A DNA stretch of 64,000 bases from Maritimibacter dapengensis (GTDB lineage: Bacteria > Pseudomonadota > Alphaproteobacteria > Rhodobacterales > Rhodobacteraceae): assembly GCF_019218265.1 (NCBI RefSeq), contig NZ_JAHUZE010000001.1, positions 310,001 to 374,000 of the forward strand. Reading direction: 5' to 3'. The first letter of the stretch is position 1. Every line of letters starts with the position of its first letter. Positions 48,476 through 57,881 of this stretch are shown in pieces. The notes beneath the pieces are model-generated. The model had not been told where the DNA came from, did no database searches, and saw only the letters and a list, made by a program, of their open reading frames with translations. A program made the translations under genes and the position numbers.

Positions 48476-49611
48476 CCTTGTCCGGGATCGCCTTCCGAAA
48501 TCTCGCTCACAGACCCTGGCGCACCGGGTTGACATTTCTGGGCGTGGTGCTCGCCATTGCCGCTTACGTGGCGCTGGTCGGCCTCGTGCGTGGGATCGAG
48601 GGAACGCTTCTGGCGAATTTCGAAACCCGCGGGGCCGACGTGATCATGACCGAAGCGGGGGCGGCCGACATGCTTTCGTCTGTGGTCCCGGTCGCGGTCA
48701 CGGATGACGTGCGCAGGGTCGAGGGGGTGGCCGAGGCCTCTCCCGAACTGGGGCGGATGACGACGATCGGCGAGGTGACGACGAGTTTCGTCTATGGATG
48801 GCCGCCCGAAGGCTGGAGTTGGGAGGCGCTTGAACTCACCGAGGGGCGTTTTCCGGTCGCCGGCGACGGTGCGGCCGAAGGCGCGGTGGGCGGCGTGACG
48901 CTGGGCGTGCGGCTTGCCGAAAGGATCAGTGCCGGGCCCGGCGACCTCGTGACCATCTTCTCGGCCCCGTTCATCGTCACAGGGCTGCACACGACCGACA
49001 GCGTTCTCAATCGAAACGGTGCGGCGATGCTGCTTTCCGACATGCAGGCGCAGACCTATCGCGACGGGTTTTCGACCTCGATCGTCGTGAGGTTCGCGGA
49101 CACATTGTCGTCGACCGAGCGTGACGCCGCAATCGCCACGCTTTCCAGTCAGTTTCCGGGCCTGGCCGTGGACGAGACCGAAGCGATGGTGGACGATTAC
49201 GTGAACGTACGGATCGCGCGCATCCTGTCATGGGTCGTGTCGACGGTCGCGGTCGTTTCTGCTGCGCTTGCGGTGATGAACACGATGGCGATGGCGGTGA
49301 ACGAACGGCGCGGGGAAATCGCGATCATGGGTGCCGTCGGATGGCCGCGCGGGCGGATCATTCGTTGCCTGCTTCTGGAAGGTGCGTGGCTGACGGGTGC
49401 GGGGTCAGCCATTGGCATAGCCCTCGGGGTCGCCGCGGCCTGGCTTGTCGCGCGCTCACCCAATGTCGAAGGATTCGTCGAGCCCGAGATTGGCGTTTCG
49501 CTGGTGTGCGGCGCTGTAGCGCTGGGGCTTGGGATCGGTGTCGTCGGCACGCTCGTGCCAGCGGTTCGCGCCGCGTTGCAGGACCCGGCCAGCGTCTTGC
49601 GCGGAAAGTGA
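48472..49611 (+). CDS. ABC transporter permease (MacB/FtsX family)
   Basis: The 379-residue protein has one N-terminal helix (about 20-40), a large periplasmic MacB-PCD-like domain (about 45-240), and three C-terminal helices (about 250-275, 300-325 and 340-365). This is the MacB/LolC topology. Segments TFLGVVLAIAAYVALVGL and NTMAMAVNERRGEIAIMGAV (with the ERRGEI coupling loop) are typical. With the MlaC-like protein it may move a lipid or lipoprotein between membranes; substrate unknown. Confidence 0.88.
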   Translation: MTLSGIAFRNLAHRPWRTGLTFLGVVLAIAAYVALVGLVRGIEGTLLANFETRGADVIMTEAGAADMLSSVVPVAVTDDVRRVEGVAEASPELGRMTTIGEVTTSFVYGWPPEGWSWEALELTEGRFPVAGDGAAEGAVGGVTLGVRLAERISAGPGDLVTIFSAPFIVTGLHTTDSVLNRNGAAMLLSDMQAQTYRDGFSTSIVVRFADTLSSTERDAAIATLSSQFPGLAVDETEAMVDDYVNVRIARILSWVVSTVAVVSAALAVMNTMAMAVNERRGEIAIMGAVGWPRGRIIRCLLLEGAWLTGAGSAIGIALGVAAAWLVARSPNVEGFVEPEIGVSLVCGAVALGLGIGVVGTLVPAVRAALQDPASVLRGK

Positions 49612-49630
49612 CAACGGATCCGGCGCTTGG

Positions 49631-50647
49631 TCAGGGAAGGCTCAGGTCGGGGGCCTGACCGATCGGGACCGGACCCAGAAACGCACGACCATTTTCGAAC
49701 CGAAGCGTCGCGTCGAGCGTATCGGGGTCCCCTGACAGCCCCGCGATCATCGTCCCGGCCCTTGTCACCGCACCGACGAGCGATTCAGGCAGGGCCCCGC
49801 TGGCGTAAGCGAGGTCGATCATGGCGCGCCAGTTCTCGGCGCGGACCTGAATTTCGCCCTCAGGCCGACCGGCGGCACCGACGGTCAGCGTCCCGCTGGC
49901 CGCGAGCGTCAACTCGCCCCATTTCGCGTCAAGGCGCGTGAGTTCGATTTCGCGCGGCTGCGGGCGGGCGCGTTCCAAAGCGTAACGGTCCCAGGGCGCG
50001 TCGAACCGTATCGTGCCGGCGACCCTTACCGTTTCGAGCGCATCCGAGAAGGCGCCGGATGCGTTCAGGCGCTCCATGAAGGCCGGATCGGGCCGCAGTC
50101 CGGCGACATTCACGTCGAGATCATAAACGTCACCCTCCCGGTCAGGTGTTTCACGCATCGAGATCAACGCGGTGTCCAGGCCGGTGACGCGACCATCCGA
50201 GGTCGTCACCGTCGCGGCGCCGATTTCAACCGTGCTTCTCAGGATCGGCAGTTCGAACTGGGGGCCAAGCGCCGCGGAAGCCCGGAAGGTTTCACTTTCG
50301 ACCCGGTAGGTCTCATCGCGCGCGGCGAAGACCTGTTCACCGGGGAAAACGGCGATGACTTCCGTCGGGCGGTAGACCAGCGACAGGTTCTGAAACACGG
50401 GCGCCTGCCAGGAGATGCCGGTGTCAGGGTCCGCCAGAACGACACCTTCGATTGTTGTGTCGAGCCGATTGGGAAACCCGCCGGTGTTCAGGCTGTCGTA
50501 GCTGGCTGTCCAGCCCTCGGCGCGCCGGTCTTCGAACCAACCCGTCAGCACACGCTCCGTCCCCCGCGACGCGACGAGCCAGAAGCCGCCCCAACCGACG
50601 AGCATGAGGATCATGATCAGGATGATGATGCGCGGTGCCTTGTGCAT
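49631..50647 (-). CDS. DUF2125-family membrane-anchored protein
   Basis: The ATG giving MHKAPRIIILI is chosen (338 residues) over an upstream extension inside the divergent gene. One N-terminal helix (about 6-25) anchors a periplasmic beta-rich domain. DUF2125 markers are GWTASYDSLNTGGFPNR and ALSGAVTR-like LVGAVTRAGTMIAGLS, with ENGRAFLGPVPIG at the end. The family is common in Rhodobacterales and other alphaproteobacteria, with no established role. It is divergent from the ChaC-like gene. Confidence 0.8.
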   Translation of the reverse strand: MHKAPRIIILIMILMLVGWGGFWLVASRGTERVLTGWFEDRRAEGWTASYDSLNTGGFPNRLDTTIEGVVLADPDTGISWQAPVFQNLSLVYRPTEVIAVFPGEQVFAARDETYRVESETFRASAALGPQFELPILRSTVEIGAATVTTSDGRVTGLDTALISMRETPDREGDVYDLDVNVAGLRPDPAFMERLNASGAFSDALETVRVAGTIRFDAPWDRYALERARPQPREIELTRLDAKWGELTLAASGTLTVGAAGRPEGEIQVRAENWRAMIDLAYASGALPESLVGAVTRAGTMIAGLSGDPDTLDATLRFENGRAFLGPVPIGQAPDLSLP

Positions 50648-50704
50648 GGCGTCCTCTCTGTTAGCTTCGCCACTTCTATCGGGGTGCCAGCAGGAGGGAA
50701 AGCG

Positions 50705-51241
50705 ATGACGGACGGCGACATGTGGGTCTTCGGCTATGGTTCGCTGCTCTGGAATCCGGGCTTTCCCCATGTCGAGACGGTCGTCGCGACGCTTGACGGC
50801 TATCATCGGTCGTTCTGCATGCGCTCGATCCACCACAGGGGGACGGAGGCGGAGCCCGGCCTCGTCCTTGCGCTCGACGCGGCGGAGGGGGCTTCGTGCC
50901 ACGGAATGGCCTTTCGCGTCGATCCGGCCCATCACGAACCGACCTTGGCCGAGCTTCGCGCGCGAGAGCTGATCTCATCCGCCTATGTCGAGCGGGTTCT
51001 GCCGCTTGCCCTTCGGGACGGGCGGGAGGTTGCGGCGCTGTGTTACGTAATCGACCCCGACCACGTGCAATATTGTCATCTCGACCTCGACGAGCAGGCC
51101 CGGATCATCGCGCGTGCCGTGGGCGGGCGGGGTCCGAACACCGAGTATCTTTTCAACACCGCCGACCATTTGTCGGAGATCGGAATCGAGGATGCGGAAC
51201 TGACGTGGCTCGCACAGGAAGTCCGGCGTCTCGCGGGCTAA
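50705..51241 (+). CDS. ChaC-family gamma-glutamylcyclotransferase
   Basis: The ATG 7 bases after ggaggg is chosen (178 residues). The substrate loop VFGYGSLLWNPGF is at residue 9, followed by HRSFCMRSIHHRGTEAEPGLVLAL and a catalytic-Glu region near AHHEPTLAELRARE. ChaC enzymes release 5-oxoproline from glutathione. The C-terminal GPNTEYLFNTADHLSEIGI is family-typical. It precedes a MotA-like protein by 74 bases; no functional link is evident. Confidence 0.88.
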   Translation: MTDGDMWVFGYGSLLWNPGFPHVETVVATLDGYHRSFCMRSIHHRGTEAEPGLVLALDAAEGASCHGMAFRVDPAHHEPTLAELRARELISSAYVERVLPLALRDGREVAALCYVIDPDHVQYCHLDLDEQARIIARAVGGRGPNTEYLFNTADHLSEIGIEDAELTWLAQEVRRLAG

Positions 51242-51315
51242 TCGCCGCTTGGCACGGGCGGCAGGTTTCCTTATCCTCACCACAACAAAGGGAAAGTCCG
51301 GAAGGAGTTCTCCGT

Positions 51316-52473
51316 ATGGAGCAGCCGGATCGCGGGGCCGAGCCGAAATTCGCAAGACCGTTTCGCCAGATCGTCACGATGTTCATCGTGCTCGGGCTGG
51401 TGGCTGTCGGCGTGTTCTTCGCCCTGCCGCAGGTTATGCCGGTCTTTCTGGCGAACCTTTATCTTAACGCGTTCATCCTGTTCGTTTTCCTGATCGGGCT
51501 GGTCGCCTGTTTCTGGCAGGTGATCCAGATCGCCAATTCCGTGGGCTGGATCCAACGTTTCGCCGCCGGCGTTCAGGATAGCCGCAATGCGCCGCGTCTG
51601 CTCGCCCCGCTCGCCGGATTGATGCGGGAACGCGGGTCACGGGTTCAGATCGGGGCGTCGTCGGCGCGGTCAATCCTCGACTCCGTTGCGACACGTATCG
51701 ACGAAGAGCGCGATATCACGCGCTACATCACCAACCTTCTGATCTTCCTCGGTCTGCTCGGGACGTTCTTCGGCCTCGCCACCACGGTTCCGGCGGTGGT
51801 CGAGACGATCCGCTCGCTCGCCCCGTCCGATGGCGAGGGCGGCGTCGAGGTGTTCGAACGGCTGATGACCGGGCTCGAGGCGCAGCTTGGCGGCATGGGC
51901 ACGGCGTTTTCCTCGTCGCTGCTGGGGCTGGCGGGCTCGCTGGTCGTCGGTTTGCTTGAGCTTTTCGCCTCGCATGGCCAGAACCGGTTCTACCGTGAGT
52001 TGGAGGAATGGCTGTCCTCGATCACCAAGCTGGGGTTCGCGCCCGGTGACGACATTTCGGGCGAGGCCGGGACGACTGCCTATCTTCAACACATGGCCGA
52101 ACAGGTCGACGCATTGCGCCAGGCGATCGAGATGTCGGAAGAGGGACGCGCGACGTCGGATGCGCGGCTCTGGCAGTTGGTGGACGGGATGGACCGGCTC
52201 ACCGCCAAGCTCGGCGACGACACGGACGGTGGCACCAGCCTGCGCCGCGTCGCGGAGGCACAGGAGCGGCTGACGTCGGTTCTGACGGCACGCGAGGAAA
52301 ACGACGACCAGCACGGCGAAGCGGAGACGCGGATGCGGCTTCGGTCGATCGACGTCCAGATGCTTCGCATTCTCGAGGAAATGTCTGCCGGACGGCAGGA
52401 GAGCATGGCGGAACTGCGCAATGACATTCAGGCGCTGACGCGTGCGATACGGAGCCTTGGAGGGCAGCGCTGA
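51316..52473 (+). CDS. MotA/ExbB-like stator membrane protein
   Basis: The ATG after ggaaggagttctccgt is chosen (385 residues); the longer frame lies in the ChaC gene. Four membrane helices fit the MotA/TolQ plan: about 17-40, 47-72, 137-162 and 195-222. The last pair reads LLIFLGLLGTFFGLATTVP and GMGTAFSSSLLGLAGSLVVG, the ion-channel helices. A C-terminal coiled coil (about 255-385) rich in Glu, Arg and Gln would reach into the cytosol. It overlaps the OmpA-domain gene by one base. The pair likely forms a proton-driven stator of unknown purpose. Confidence 0.85.
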   Translation: MEQPDRGAEPKFARPFRQIVTMFIVLGLVAVGVFFALPQVMPVFLANLYLNAFILFVFLIGLVACFWQVIQIANSVGWIQRFAAGVQDSRNAPRLLAPLAGLMRERGSRVQIGASSARSILDSVATRIDEERDITRYITNLLIFLGLLGTFFGLATTVPAVVETIRSLAPSDGEGGVEVFERLMTGLEAQLGGMGTAFSSSLLGLAGSLVVGLLELFASHGQNRFYRELEEWLSSITKLGFAPGDDISGEAGTTAYLQHMAEQVDALRQAIEMSEEGRATSDARLWQLVDGMDRLTAKLGDDTDGGTSLRRVAEAQERLTSVLTAREENDDQHGEAETRMRLRSIDVQMLRILEEMSAGRQESMAELRNDIQALTRAIRSLGGQR

Positions 52474-54158
52474 TGGCTCTGGCCCGCCGATCCGTGCGCA
52501 CCGTCTCGGGCTCGATTTGGCCCGGTTTCGTCGATGCGATGACCGCGCTCCTGCTCGTTCTGATGTTCGTTCTGACGATTTTCATGGTCGTGCAATTTGT
52601 CCTGCGCGAACAAATTTCGGGTCAGGCGACCGAATTGGACGCGCTTTCCTTGCAGGTTTCCGATCTCGCCGATGCGCTCGGGCTGGAACGACAGCGCAGT
52701 TCGAACCTGCGCGACGAGCTTGGAAGCATCACTGCGACGTTGAGCGACACGCGGGCGGAAAACGCGGCGCAGGTGGCGCGGATTGCAGAGTTGACCGCTC
52801 AGAGCGAAGCGCAGGCTGCGCGGATCGCTTCGTTCGAGGATCAGGTCGCGTCGCTTCTGGCGCAACGGGATGATGCACTTCAAGCGGGCGAGGCGCTGAC
52901 CGCGGATATCGCCGAACTCGAAGAGGCGCAGCGGCAACTCATCGACGAGAAGGAAGCGCTTCAGCTTGCGTTGGCGCAGGCGCGGGAGGAAGTGGATTCC
53001 GAAGCCGAGGCGGCGCGTCTGGCCGCGGCTCGGCGCGAGGCGGTCGAGGCGATGCTGGCCGAAATGCGGGTCGAGCAGGACGAGCTGGAAGCCACCATCG
53101 CCGAGCAGACCGAGGTGATTTCGGAGGCCGAAGAAGCGCGGCTCGCGGATGCGGCGGCGCTTCAGGCGCTTCGCGACCGGCTGGAAAACGCGGATGACGA
53201 GATAACGGCAATGTCGCTCGCCCTCGAGGCACAGCGCAAACGTGCCGAGGATACGCTGACGCTTCTGGCCGCGGCGAATGCGTCGCGAGAGGAGCTTGAA
53301 GCGGCGCGGGATCAGGCGTTGAGCGAAGCCGACCGACAGGCTGCGCTTCTGGCCACCGCGCGGGACGAACTGGCGGGTGAGGAGGAGCAATCGGAGGCCG
53401 CGCAGCGGCGGGTCGCGCTTCTCAACGAACAGATCGCGGCGCTCCGCTCGCAGCTTGGCAATCTTGAGAACGTGCTGGACGAGGCAGAGGCGCGCGAGGA
53501 AGAGGCGCAGGTTCAGATCGAAGCGCTGGGATCGCGGTTGAACACCGCGCTGGCGCGCGTGGCGGCGGAGCAAAGGCGGCTCGCACAGTCGGAAAACGCG
53601 CGGGCCGAGGCCGAGACGGCGCGGGCGGACGCCGAGGCGCAGACCGCGCTTCTGGAAGCGGCGGAGGCCGAGCGGTTGCGGGCCGAGGCGGCCGAGCTTG
53701 AAAACTACCGCTCCGAGTTCTTCGGCAAGCTGCGGCAAGTTCTGGGTGACCGGGACGGCGTACGCATCGAGGGGGACCGGTTCGTGTTCTCGTCCGAAGT
53801 GCTTTTCGAGGTGGGCGGTGCCGATCTCGGGGCAGGGGGACGCGCGCAGATCGCGAATGTGGCGAGCATCTTGCGGGATGTCGCATCGGAGATTCCCGAT
53901 GAGATCGACTGGATCCTAAGGGTCGACGGGCACACCGACGCGACCCCGATCCGGGGAGCCGGCCCCTATGAGGACAATTGGGAACTCAGCCAGGCGCGCG
54001 CCTTGTCGGTTGTGCGTTTCATGGAAGAGGAGCTTGGTTTCCCGCCGGACCGGCTCGTGGCTGCGGGATTTGGCGAGTATCAGCCGGTTGTTGAAGGTGA
54101 CGATCCGGACGCACTCGCCGCGAACAGGCGGATCGAGCTGAAGCTGACCGAGAAGTGA
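52473..54158 (+). CDS. MotB-like protein with long coiled coil and OmpA peptidoglycan-binding domain
   Basis: The 561-residue protein has one helix (about 18-42) starting WPGFVDAMTALLLVLMFVL. Its Asp near residue 21 sits where MotB/ExbD carry the proton-carrying acid. A coiled coil of about 350 residues follows, much longer than in MotB. The C-terminal OmpA domain (about 440-561) has VDGHTDATPIRG and NWELSQARALSVVRFM, so it should grip peptidoglycan. With the MotA-like partner it forms a stator that may span the periplasm. It is followed convergently by an M23 peptidase. Confidence 0.88.
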   Translation: MALARRSVRTVSGSIWPGFVDAMTALLLVLMFVLTIFMVVQFVLREQISGQATELDALSLQVSDLADALGLERQRSSNLRDELGSITATLSDTRAENAAQVARIAELTAQSEAQAARIASFEDQVASLLAQRDDALQAGEALTADIAELEEAQRQLIDEKEALQLALAQAREEVDSEAEAARLAAARREAVEAMLAEMRVEQDELEATIAEQTEVISEAEEARLADAAALQALRDRLENADDEITAMSLALEAQRKRAEDTLTLLAAANASREELEAARDQALSEADRQAALLATARDELAGEEEQSEAAQRRVALLNEQIAALRSQLGNLENVLDEAEAREEEAQVQIEALGSRLNTALARVAAEQRRLAQSENARAEAETARADAEAQTALLEAAEAERLRAEAAELENYRSEFFGKLRQVLGDRDGVRIEGDRFVFSSEVLFEVGGADLGAGGRAQIANVASILRDVASEIPDEIDWILRVDGHTDATPIRGAGPYEDNWELSQARALSVVRFMEEELGFPPDRLVAAGFGEYQPVVEGDDPDALAANRRIELKLTEK

Positions 54159-54202
54159 CGGAATGACGATAGAACGGGCTGTGCCGAGCCACGTTCTGTC
54201 GA

Positions 54203-55177
54203 TCAGTTGCCGACCATGATGCGCTGGCTGGTCAGGCTGATCGGTTTGCCATCGCGGATCAGGCGCACCCCGACGACGTATTCGCCACTGGGCCATCCGC
54301 CCTCCGGCACACCCTTGCCAGCGGCGCGAAACAGCATTGCCTGTGTTTTTTCCAATTTCACCCGGTCTCGGATCATCTGGCTGCGGTCGGGAAACAGGAT
54401 TTCGATCTCGACCTCGTCGTTGGCGCGTCCACCGGCGATCAAGCCCCATCCGACAAGCGCCGGGGCGTCGGGCGGGAAATTCCGTTCGCGATAAGCGCCG
54501 GCTTTCAATGCCTCGTAGTCAGGCACCTCCGTGGCCATCCCGAGCGCGAAGATCCGGCCCGCATCGTAAGGTATGACCGTGCCCCACAGATCGTCTTCGG
54601 GTCCATCGTCTCCGCCGCAGGAAATGATCTGGTCGGTGTTGAATGGGTCGACGACCTTGCCGTTGCTTCGGACCGTCACATGGACGTGGGGGAACTGCGT
54701 TCGACCGGAGAAACCGACATCGCCGAGCGTTGTCGCGAGCGAGACGCGCTGGCCTTTCTTCACTGCGATGCTGCCGTTTTTCAGGTGGCAGTATTGCGAA
54801 GACCACCCGTTGCCGTGGTCGATCAGGACGCCGTTGCCGCAATCCCTGTTTGCAAGCAATTCCGAGGGTGTCCCGGACATTCCCGCATCCGGCATTCCGT
54901 CGCGCAGATGCGTGACAACGCCGGGTGACACGGGCCGGACCGGCACGCCCGCACGCATCGCATCGAAGGACAGGACGGCGAAATCGGTGCCCTGATGGCC
55001 GTCATAGCTGCGCGGTCCACAGGTGAAATCCGCGGCGCCGGGTCCGGGGTCGGCATCGACGTAATTCAGAATGAAGCAATCTTCACCCAACGTGCAGATC
55101 AGCGGCTGCATCAGGACCGGGTCGCGGGCGAGGGCCGGCGACGCAATCACGAGGGCGAGAAGCAATGCGCGCAACAT
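54203..55177 (-). CDS. M23-family (LytM-type) peptidoglycan peptidase
   Basis: The 324-residue protein starts with a signal peptide (RALLLALVIASPALARD). The LytM zinc site is complete: SYDGHQGTDFAV (His and Asp) and FPHVHVTVR (His-x-His). VLIDHGNGWSSQYCHLKNG is the typical substrate-groove strand. It should cut or bind peptide cross-links of the cell wall. The C-terminal 130 residues form an extra beta-rich domain. It faces the MotB-like gene tail to tail with 44 bases between. Confidence 0.88.
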   Translation of the reverse strand: MLRALLLALVIASPALARDPVLMQPLICTLGEDCFILNYVDADPGPGAADFTCGPRSYDGHQGTDFAVLSFDAMRAGVPVRPVSPGVVTHLRDGMPDAGMSGTPSELLANRDCGNGVLIDHGNGWSSQYCHLKNGSIAVKKGQRVSLATTLGDVGFSGRTQFPHVHVTVRSNGKVVDPFNTDQIISCGGDDGPEDDLWGTVIPYDAGRIFALGMATEVPDYEALKAGAYRERNFPPDAPALVGWGLIAGGRANDEVEIEILFPDRSQMIRDRVKLEKTQAMLFRAAGKGVPEGGWPSGEYVVGVRLIRDGKPISLTSQRIMVGN

Positions 55178-55264
55178 CCCTCGATCCTAGCGAGGGGCGC
55201 TCAACCTGCAAGCAGGAGCGTCGGTGTCACCTCGGTTCTCGCTCTATCGTGAGCGCCAGTCGGT

Positions 55265-56035
55265 CTAGTCGATATCGCCGTCCTCACCGCGAGACAGGAG
55301 ATAGGTGTCCATGACCCAGCCTTTTTCGTCGCGGGCCTCGGCGATGCGGCGGGAAATCTCGTCGCGGACTTCGCTCAGTCTGCCGGCGATCAGGATTTCG
55401 TCCTCGGTGCCGACGTATGCGCCCCAGTGGATGTCCATGTCTTCGGTGACGGAGGCGAAGGCATCGCGGGTGTCGAGCATGACGACGACGTTTCCGCCAG
55501 TGTCGGGGAGCCGCTTGGATACCTGCCGCCCGGTGGTGATCGTAAGGGGTTCGCCGATCCGGTTGAGCGCGACCTTGTGGCGTGCGGCGAGAGCCGAGAC
55601 GCTGCTGATCCCGGGTATGACGTCGAATTCGAGATCGAACTTGCCCGAGGATCGGATCGCGTCGAGGATACCCATCGTCCCGTCGTAAAGGGACGGATCG
55701 CCCCAGACGAGAAAGGCGCCGATTTCGTCTTCACCGATTTCGTCCGACAGAAGCCTTTCATAAGTGGACTGCACCGCGGCCCGCCAATCCGCCACGTCGG
55801 CGCTGTAGGCCCCGGCCTTGGAGCGTTCCGGCACGTCGAAATCGACGAGGCGATAGTCGGAGCCTTCAATGAAGCGTTCGCAGATGTCACGGCGGAGACG
55901 ATGCAGGTCGCTTTTGTCATCGCCCTTGTTCGGTATGAACAGGACCGATGCCCGGTTGAGCGCGTTGATGGCCTGGACCGTGATGTACTCCGGGTTTCCT
56001 GCGCCAATCCCGATGACGAGCATTCTGCGTTTCAT
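55265..56035 (-). CDS. cobF: Precorrin-6A synthase (deacetylating) CobF
   Basis: The ATG at MKRRMLVIGIGAGNPEY is chosen over a start 25 codons upstream (256 residues). CobF methylates precorrin-5 at C-1 and releases acetate in aerobic cobalamin synthesis. SAM-tetrapyrrole-methylase features are GIGAGNPEYITVQA, FLVWGDPSLYDGTMGIL and DVIPGISSVSALAARH. No other cob gene is in the window, so it is isolated from its pathway. Confidence 0.88.
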   Translation of the reverse strand: MKRRMLVIGIGAGNPEYITVQAINALNRASVLFIPNKGDDKSDLHRLRRDICERFIEGSDYRLVDFDVPERSKAGAYSADVADWRAAVQSTYERLLSDEIGEDEIGAFLVWGDPSLYDGTMGILDAIRSSGKFDLEFDVIPGISSVSALAARHKVALNRIGEPLTITTGRQVSKRLPDTGGNVVVMLDTRDAFASVTEDMDIHWGAYVGTEDEILIAGRLSEVRDEISRRIAEARDEKGWVMDTYLLSRGEDGDID

Positions 56036-56189
56036 TGGTATGCTGACTCCGTCGGGACCGTTCAGGGCGAGTTCGTGCCTCGTCCTGCCGGGTCGTCGGC
56101 CGATTTGCAACCATCGCTGACAGGAAACGGGCTGCGCGCCCGACGACCGGGGCGGGTTGCACGCCGAATTGGGCGAACCGGGTGGCCCG

Positions 56190-57149
56190 TCAGCCCGGTT
56201 TGACGATGCGGTTTCTCAGTACGCCGATGCCCTCGACCTCGAGTTCTACGACATCGCCGGGCGACAGGAACTTCATGTGTTCCAAACCGCACCCGTTGCC
56301 GACCGTACCGGAGCCGAGAAACTCGCCGGGCCGGATCGTCTCGGACGCCGAAATGTGCTCGATGAGATCGGCAAAGCTCCAGTGCATCGTCGAGGTCGAG
56401 CCGCGCCCCCATTCCTCGCCGTTGACCCGGCAGATCATGGTTTTGTCATAGGGATCGCCGAACTCATCGGCGGTCACAAGGCACGGACCCATCGGGTTCG
56501 CCGTGTCGAAATCCTTGCCTTTCGCGGGGCCGAGCGAGCCGCCCATTTCGGCGGTTTGGGCGTCGCGGGCGGTGAAATCGTTGAAGATCGTGTAGCCGAA
56601 GATGTGATTCATCGCGTCGGCTTTCTTCACGTCCTTCGCGGGCTTGCCGATGTAGACGCCGAATTCCAGCTCGAAATCCATGAAGTTGGAGTAACCCGGC
56701 CAGATCACGTCATGTTCATGGCCGACAACGGAGAATCGGTTGGCCTTGTAGTAAATCGGCTGGTCGTAGAACGTCTGCGGCACCGACAGGATGCCTTTTT
56801 CCTCCATCTCGCGTTCGGCGGCCTCGGGGTCGGGCATCTGGCTGGCCCTGAGTTTGCGCGCCTGTTGGAACGCCTGGATGAGGTGGGTTTCGAAGCACAG
56901 GCAGTCGCGCATCTGGGGGGGCGGTTCGATCGGGGCCATCAGCCGCACGGCGTCGAGGGACAGTTTCGCGGACCCTTTCGCGGCGTCTTCGGCCTGCGCC
57001 AGTGCGCTTTCTCCGCCTTCCGCGATCCACAGGACCGATGCGACCGCGCCGGACGAGTTGGCGGCGAGGTCCGCGATCGTTTTCCCATCGTCGATGAGTG
57101 CGCCGGGCCGCCCGATGCCGTCGCCCGTGTCGTAAGTGACCAGTTTCAT
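56190..57149 (-). CDS. Fumarylacetoacetate hydrolase-family protein
   Basis: The 319-residue protein has FAH-domain marks: FELEFGVYIGKPAKDV (metal Glu), IFGYTIFNDFTARDAQ, GKDFDTANPMGPCLVT, and the C-terminal GSGTVGNGCGLEHMKFLSPGD. The family includes fumarylpyruvate and 2-keto acid hydrolases/decarboxylases used in aromatic ring degradation. ggagga precedes the ATG. It is in front of TetR on the same strand and divergent from a TRAP operon, so it may act on the imported compound. Substrate unknown. Confidence 0.87.
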   Translation of the reverse strand: MKLVTYDTGDGIGRPGALIDDGKTIADLAANSSGAVASVLWIAEGGESALAQAEDAAKGSAKLSLDAVRLMAPIEPPPQMRDCLCFETHLIQAFQQARKLRASQMPDPEAAEREMEEKGILSVPQTFYDQPIYYKANRFSVVGHEHDVIWPGYSNFMDFELEFGVYIGKPAKDVKKADAMNHIFGYTIFNDFTARDAQTAEMGGSLGPAKGKDFDTANPMGPCLVTADEFGDPYDKTMICRVNGEEWGRGSTSTMHWSFADLIEHISASETIRPGEFLGSGTVGNGCGLEHMKFLSPGDVVELEVEGIGVLRNRIVKPG

Positions 57150-57171
57150 GCGTTTCTCCTCCCTGAGAATC

Positions 57172-57840
57172 CTAGTTTCCGCGCGTCAAGGTTCGGTCCC
57201 GGTGTTTCAGACCGGCGACGAGGATCGCGCACATATGGAGCGCGGCCTCTTCCCAATCGTCAGCGCGCACTTCGCCGTCCGACAACCGGGCCATGCGTCC
57301 GTTATCCGTCATGACGATGGTCATCGCGCCGAGCATCGTATGGTAGGCCCAGTGCACCTCTTTCGTTGTCCAGTCGGGGAAGCATTCCGCGATGGCTTCG
57401 GTCAGCATCTGGGCCACGGGATCGAACATGTCGCGGAATATGCCGCGCGTTTCGGATTGCGGGTCCGACATCTCGCGCACGATGATCCGGCCGAAATCGG
57501 CGGACGGGCTTTCGCCGCGCAAACTGAACATCGGGTAGATCAGCGCCTTGACCACGAGGTCGACCCGGCGATCGAGATCGGGTTCGGCACGTGCAAGGCG
57601 CAGACCGGCGATCCGCTGGTCCATGATGGTCGGCGTGCGTTTCTCGAAGATGGCGCGATACAGCCCCTGTTTGGAGCCGAAATGGTAGTTGATGAGCGCG
57701 ACGGGAACGCCGGCGGCTTCGGAAATCTTGCGGACCGTGGCGGCGTCGAATCCCCATTCCGCAAAGACGGGTTCTGCCGCGGCGAGGATGCGCGCCTTGG
57801 CGGATTCGGTGGGCTCGACCCTTTTTTTCATTGGTTTCAT
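57172..57840 (-). CDS. TetR-family transcriptional regulator
   Basis: I place the start at MKPMKKRVE (222 residues); a frame 19 codons longer would overlap the likely operator. The N-terminal HTH reads ESAKARILAAAEPVFAEWGFDAATVRKI followed by VALINYHFGSKQGLYRAIF. The rest is a ligand/dimer domain. It lies between an FAH-family hydrolase and a divergent TRAP operon, with a perfect inverted repeat in the shared region. It probably controls both. Confidence 0.87.
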   Translation of the reverse strand: MKPMKKRVEPTESAKARILAAAEPVFAEWGFDAATVRKISEAAGVPVALINYHFGSKQGLYRAIFEKRTPTIMDQRIAGLRLARAEPDLDRRVDLVVKALIYPMFSLRGESPSADFGRIIVREMSDPQSETRGIFRDMFDPVAQMLTEAIAECFPDWTTKEVHWAYHTMLGAMTIVMTDNGRMARLSDGEVRADDWEEAALHMCAILVAGLKHRDRTLTRGN

Positions 57841-57881
57841 GTTTATCAACCGCCCGTTTGTTGAACGGTATGATAATAATC

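Noticed and set aside
51316-54158. Zorya anti-phage system
   Set aside because: MotA/MotB-like partners resemble ZorA and ZorB, but no helicase (ZorD), ZorC or ZorE gene is adjacent; neighbours are housekeeping-type genes.
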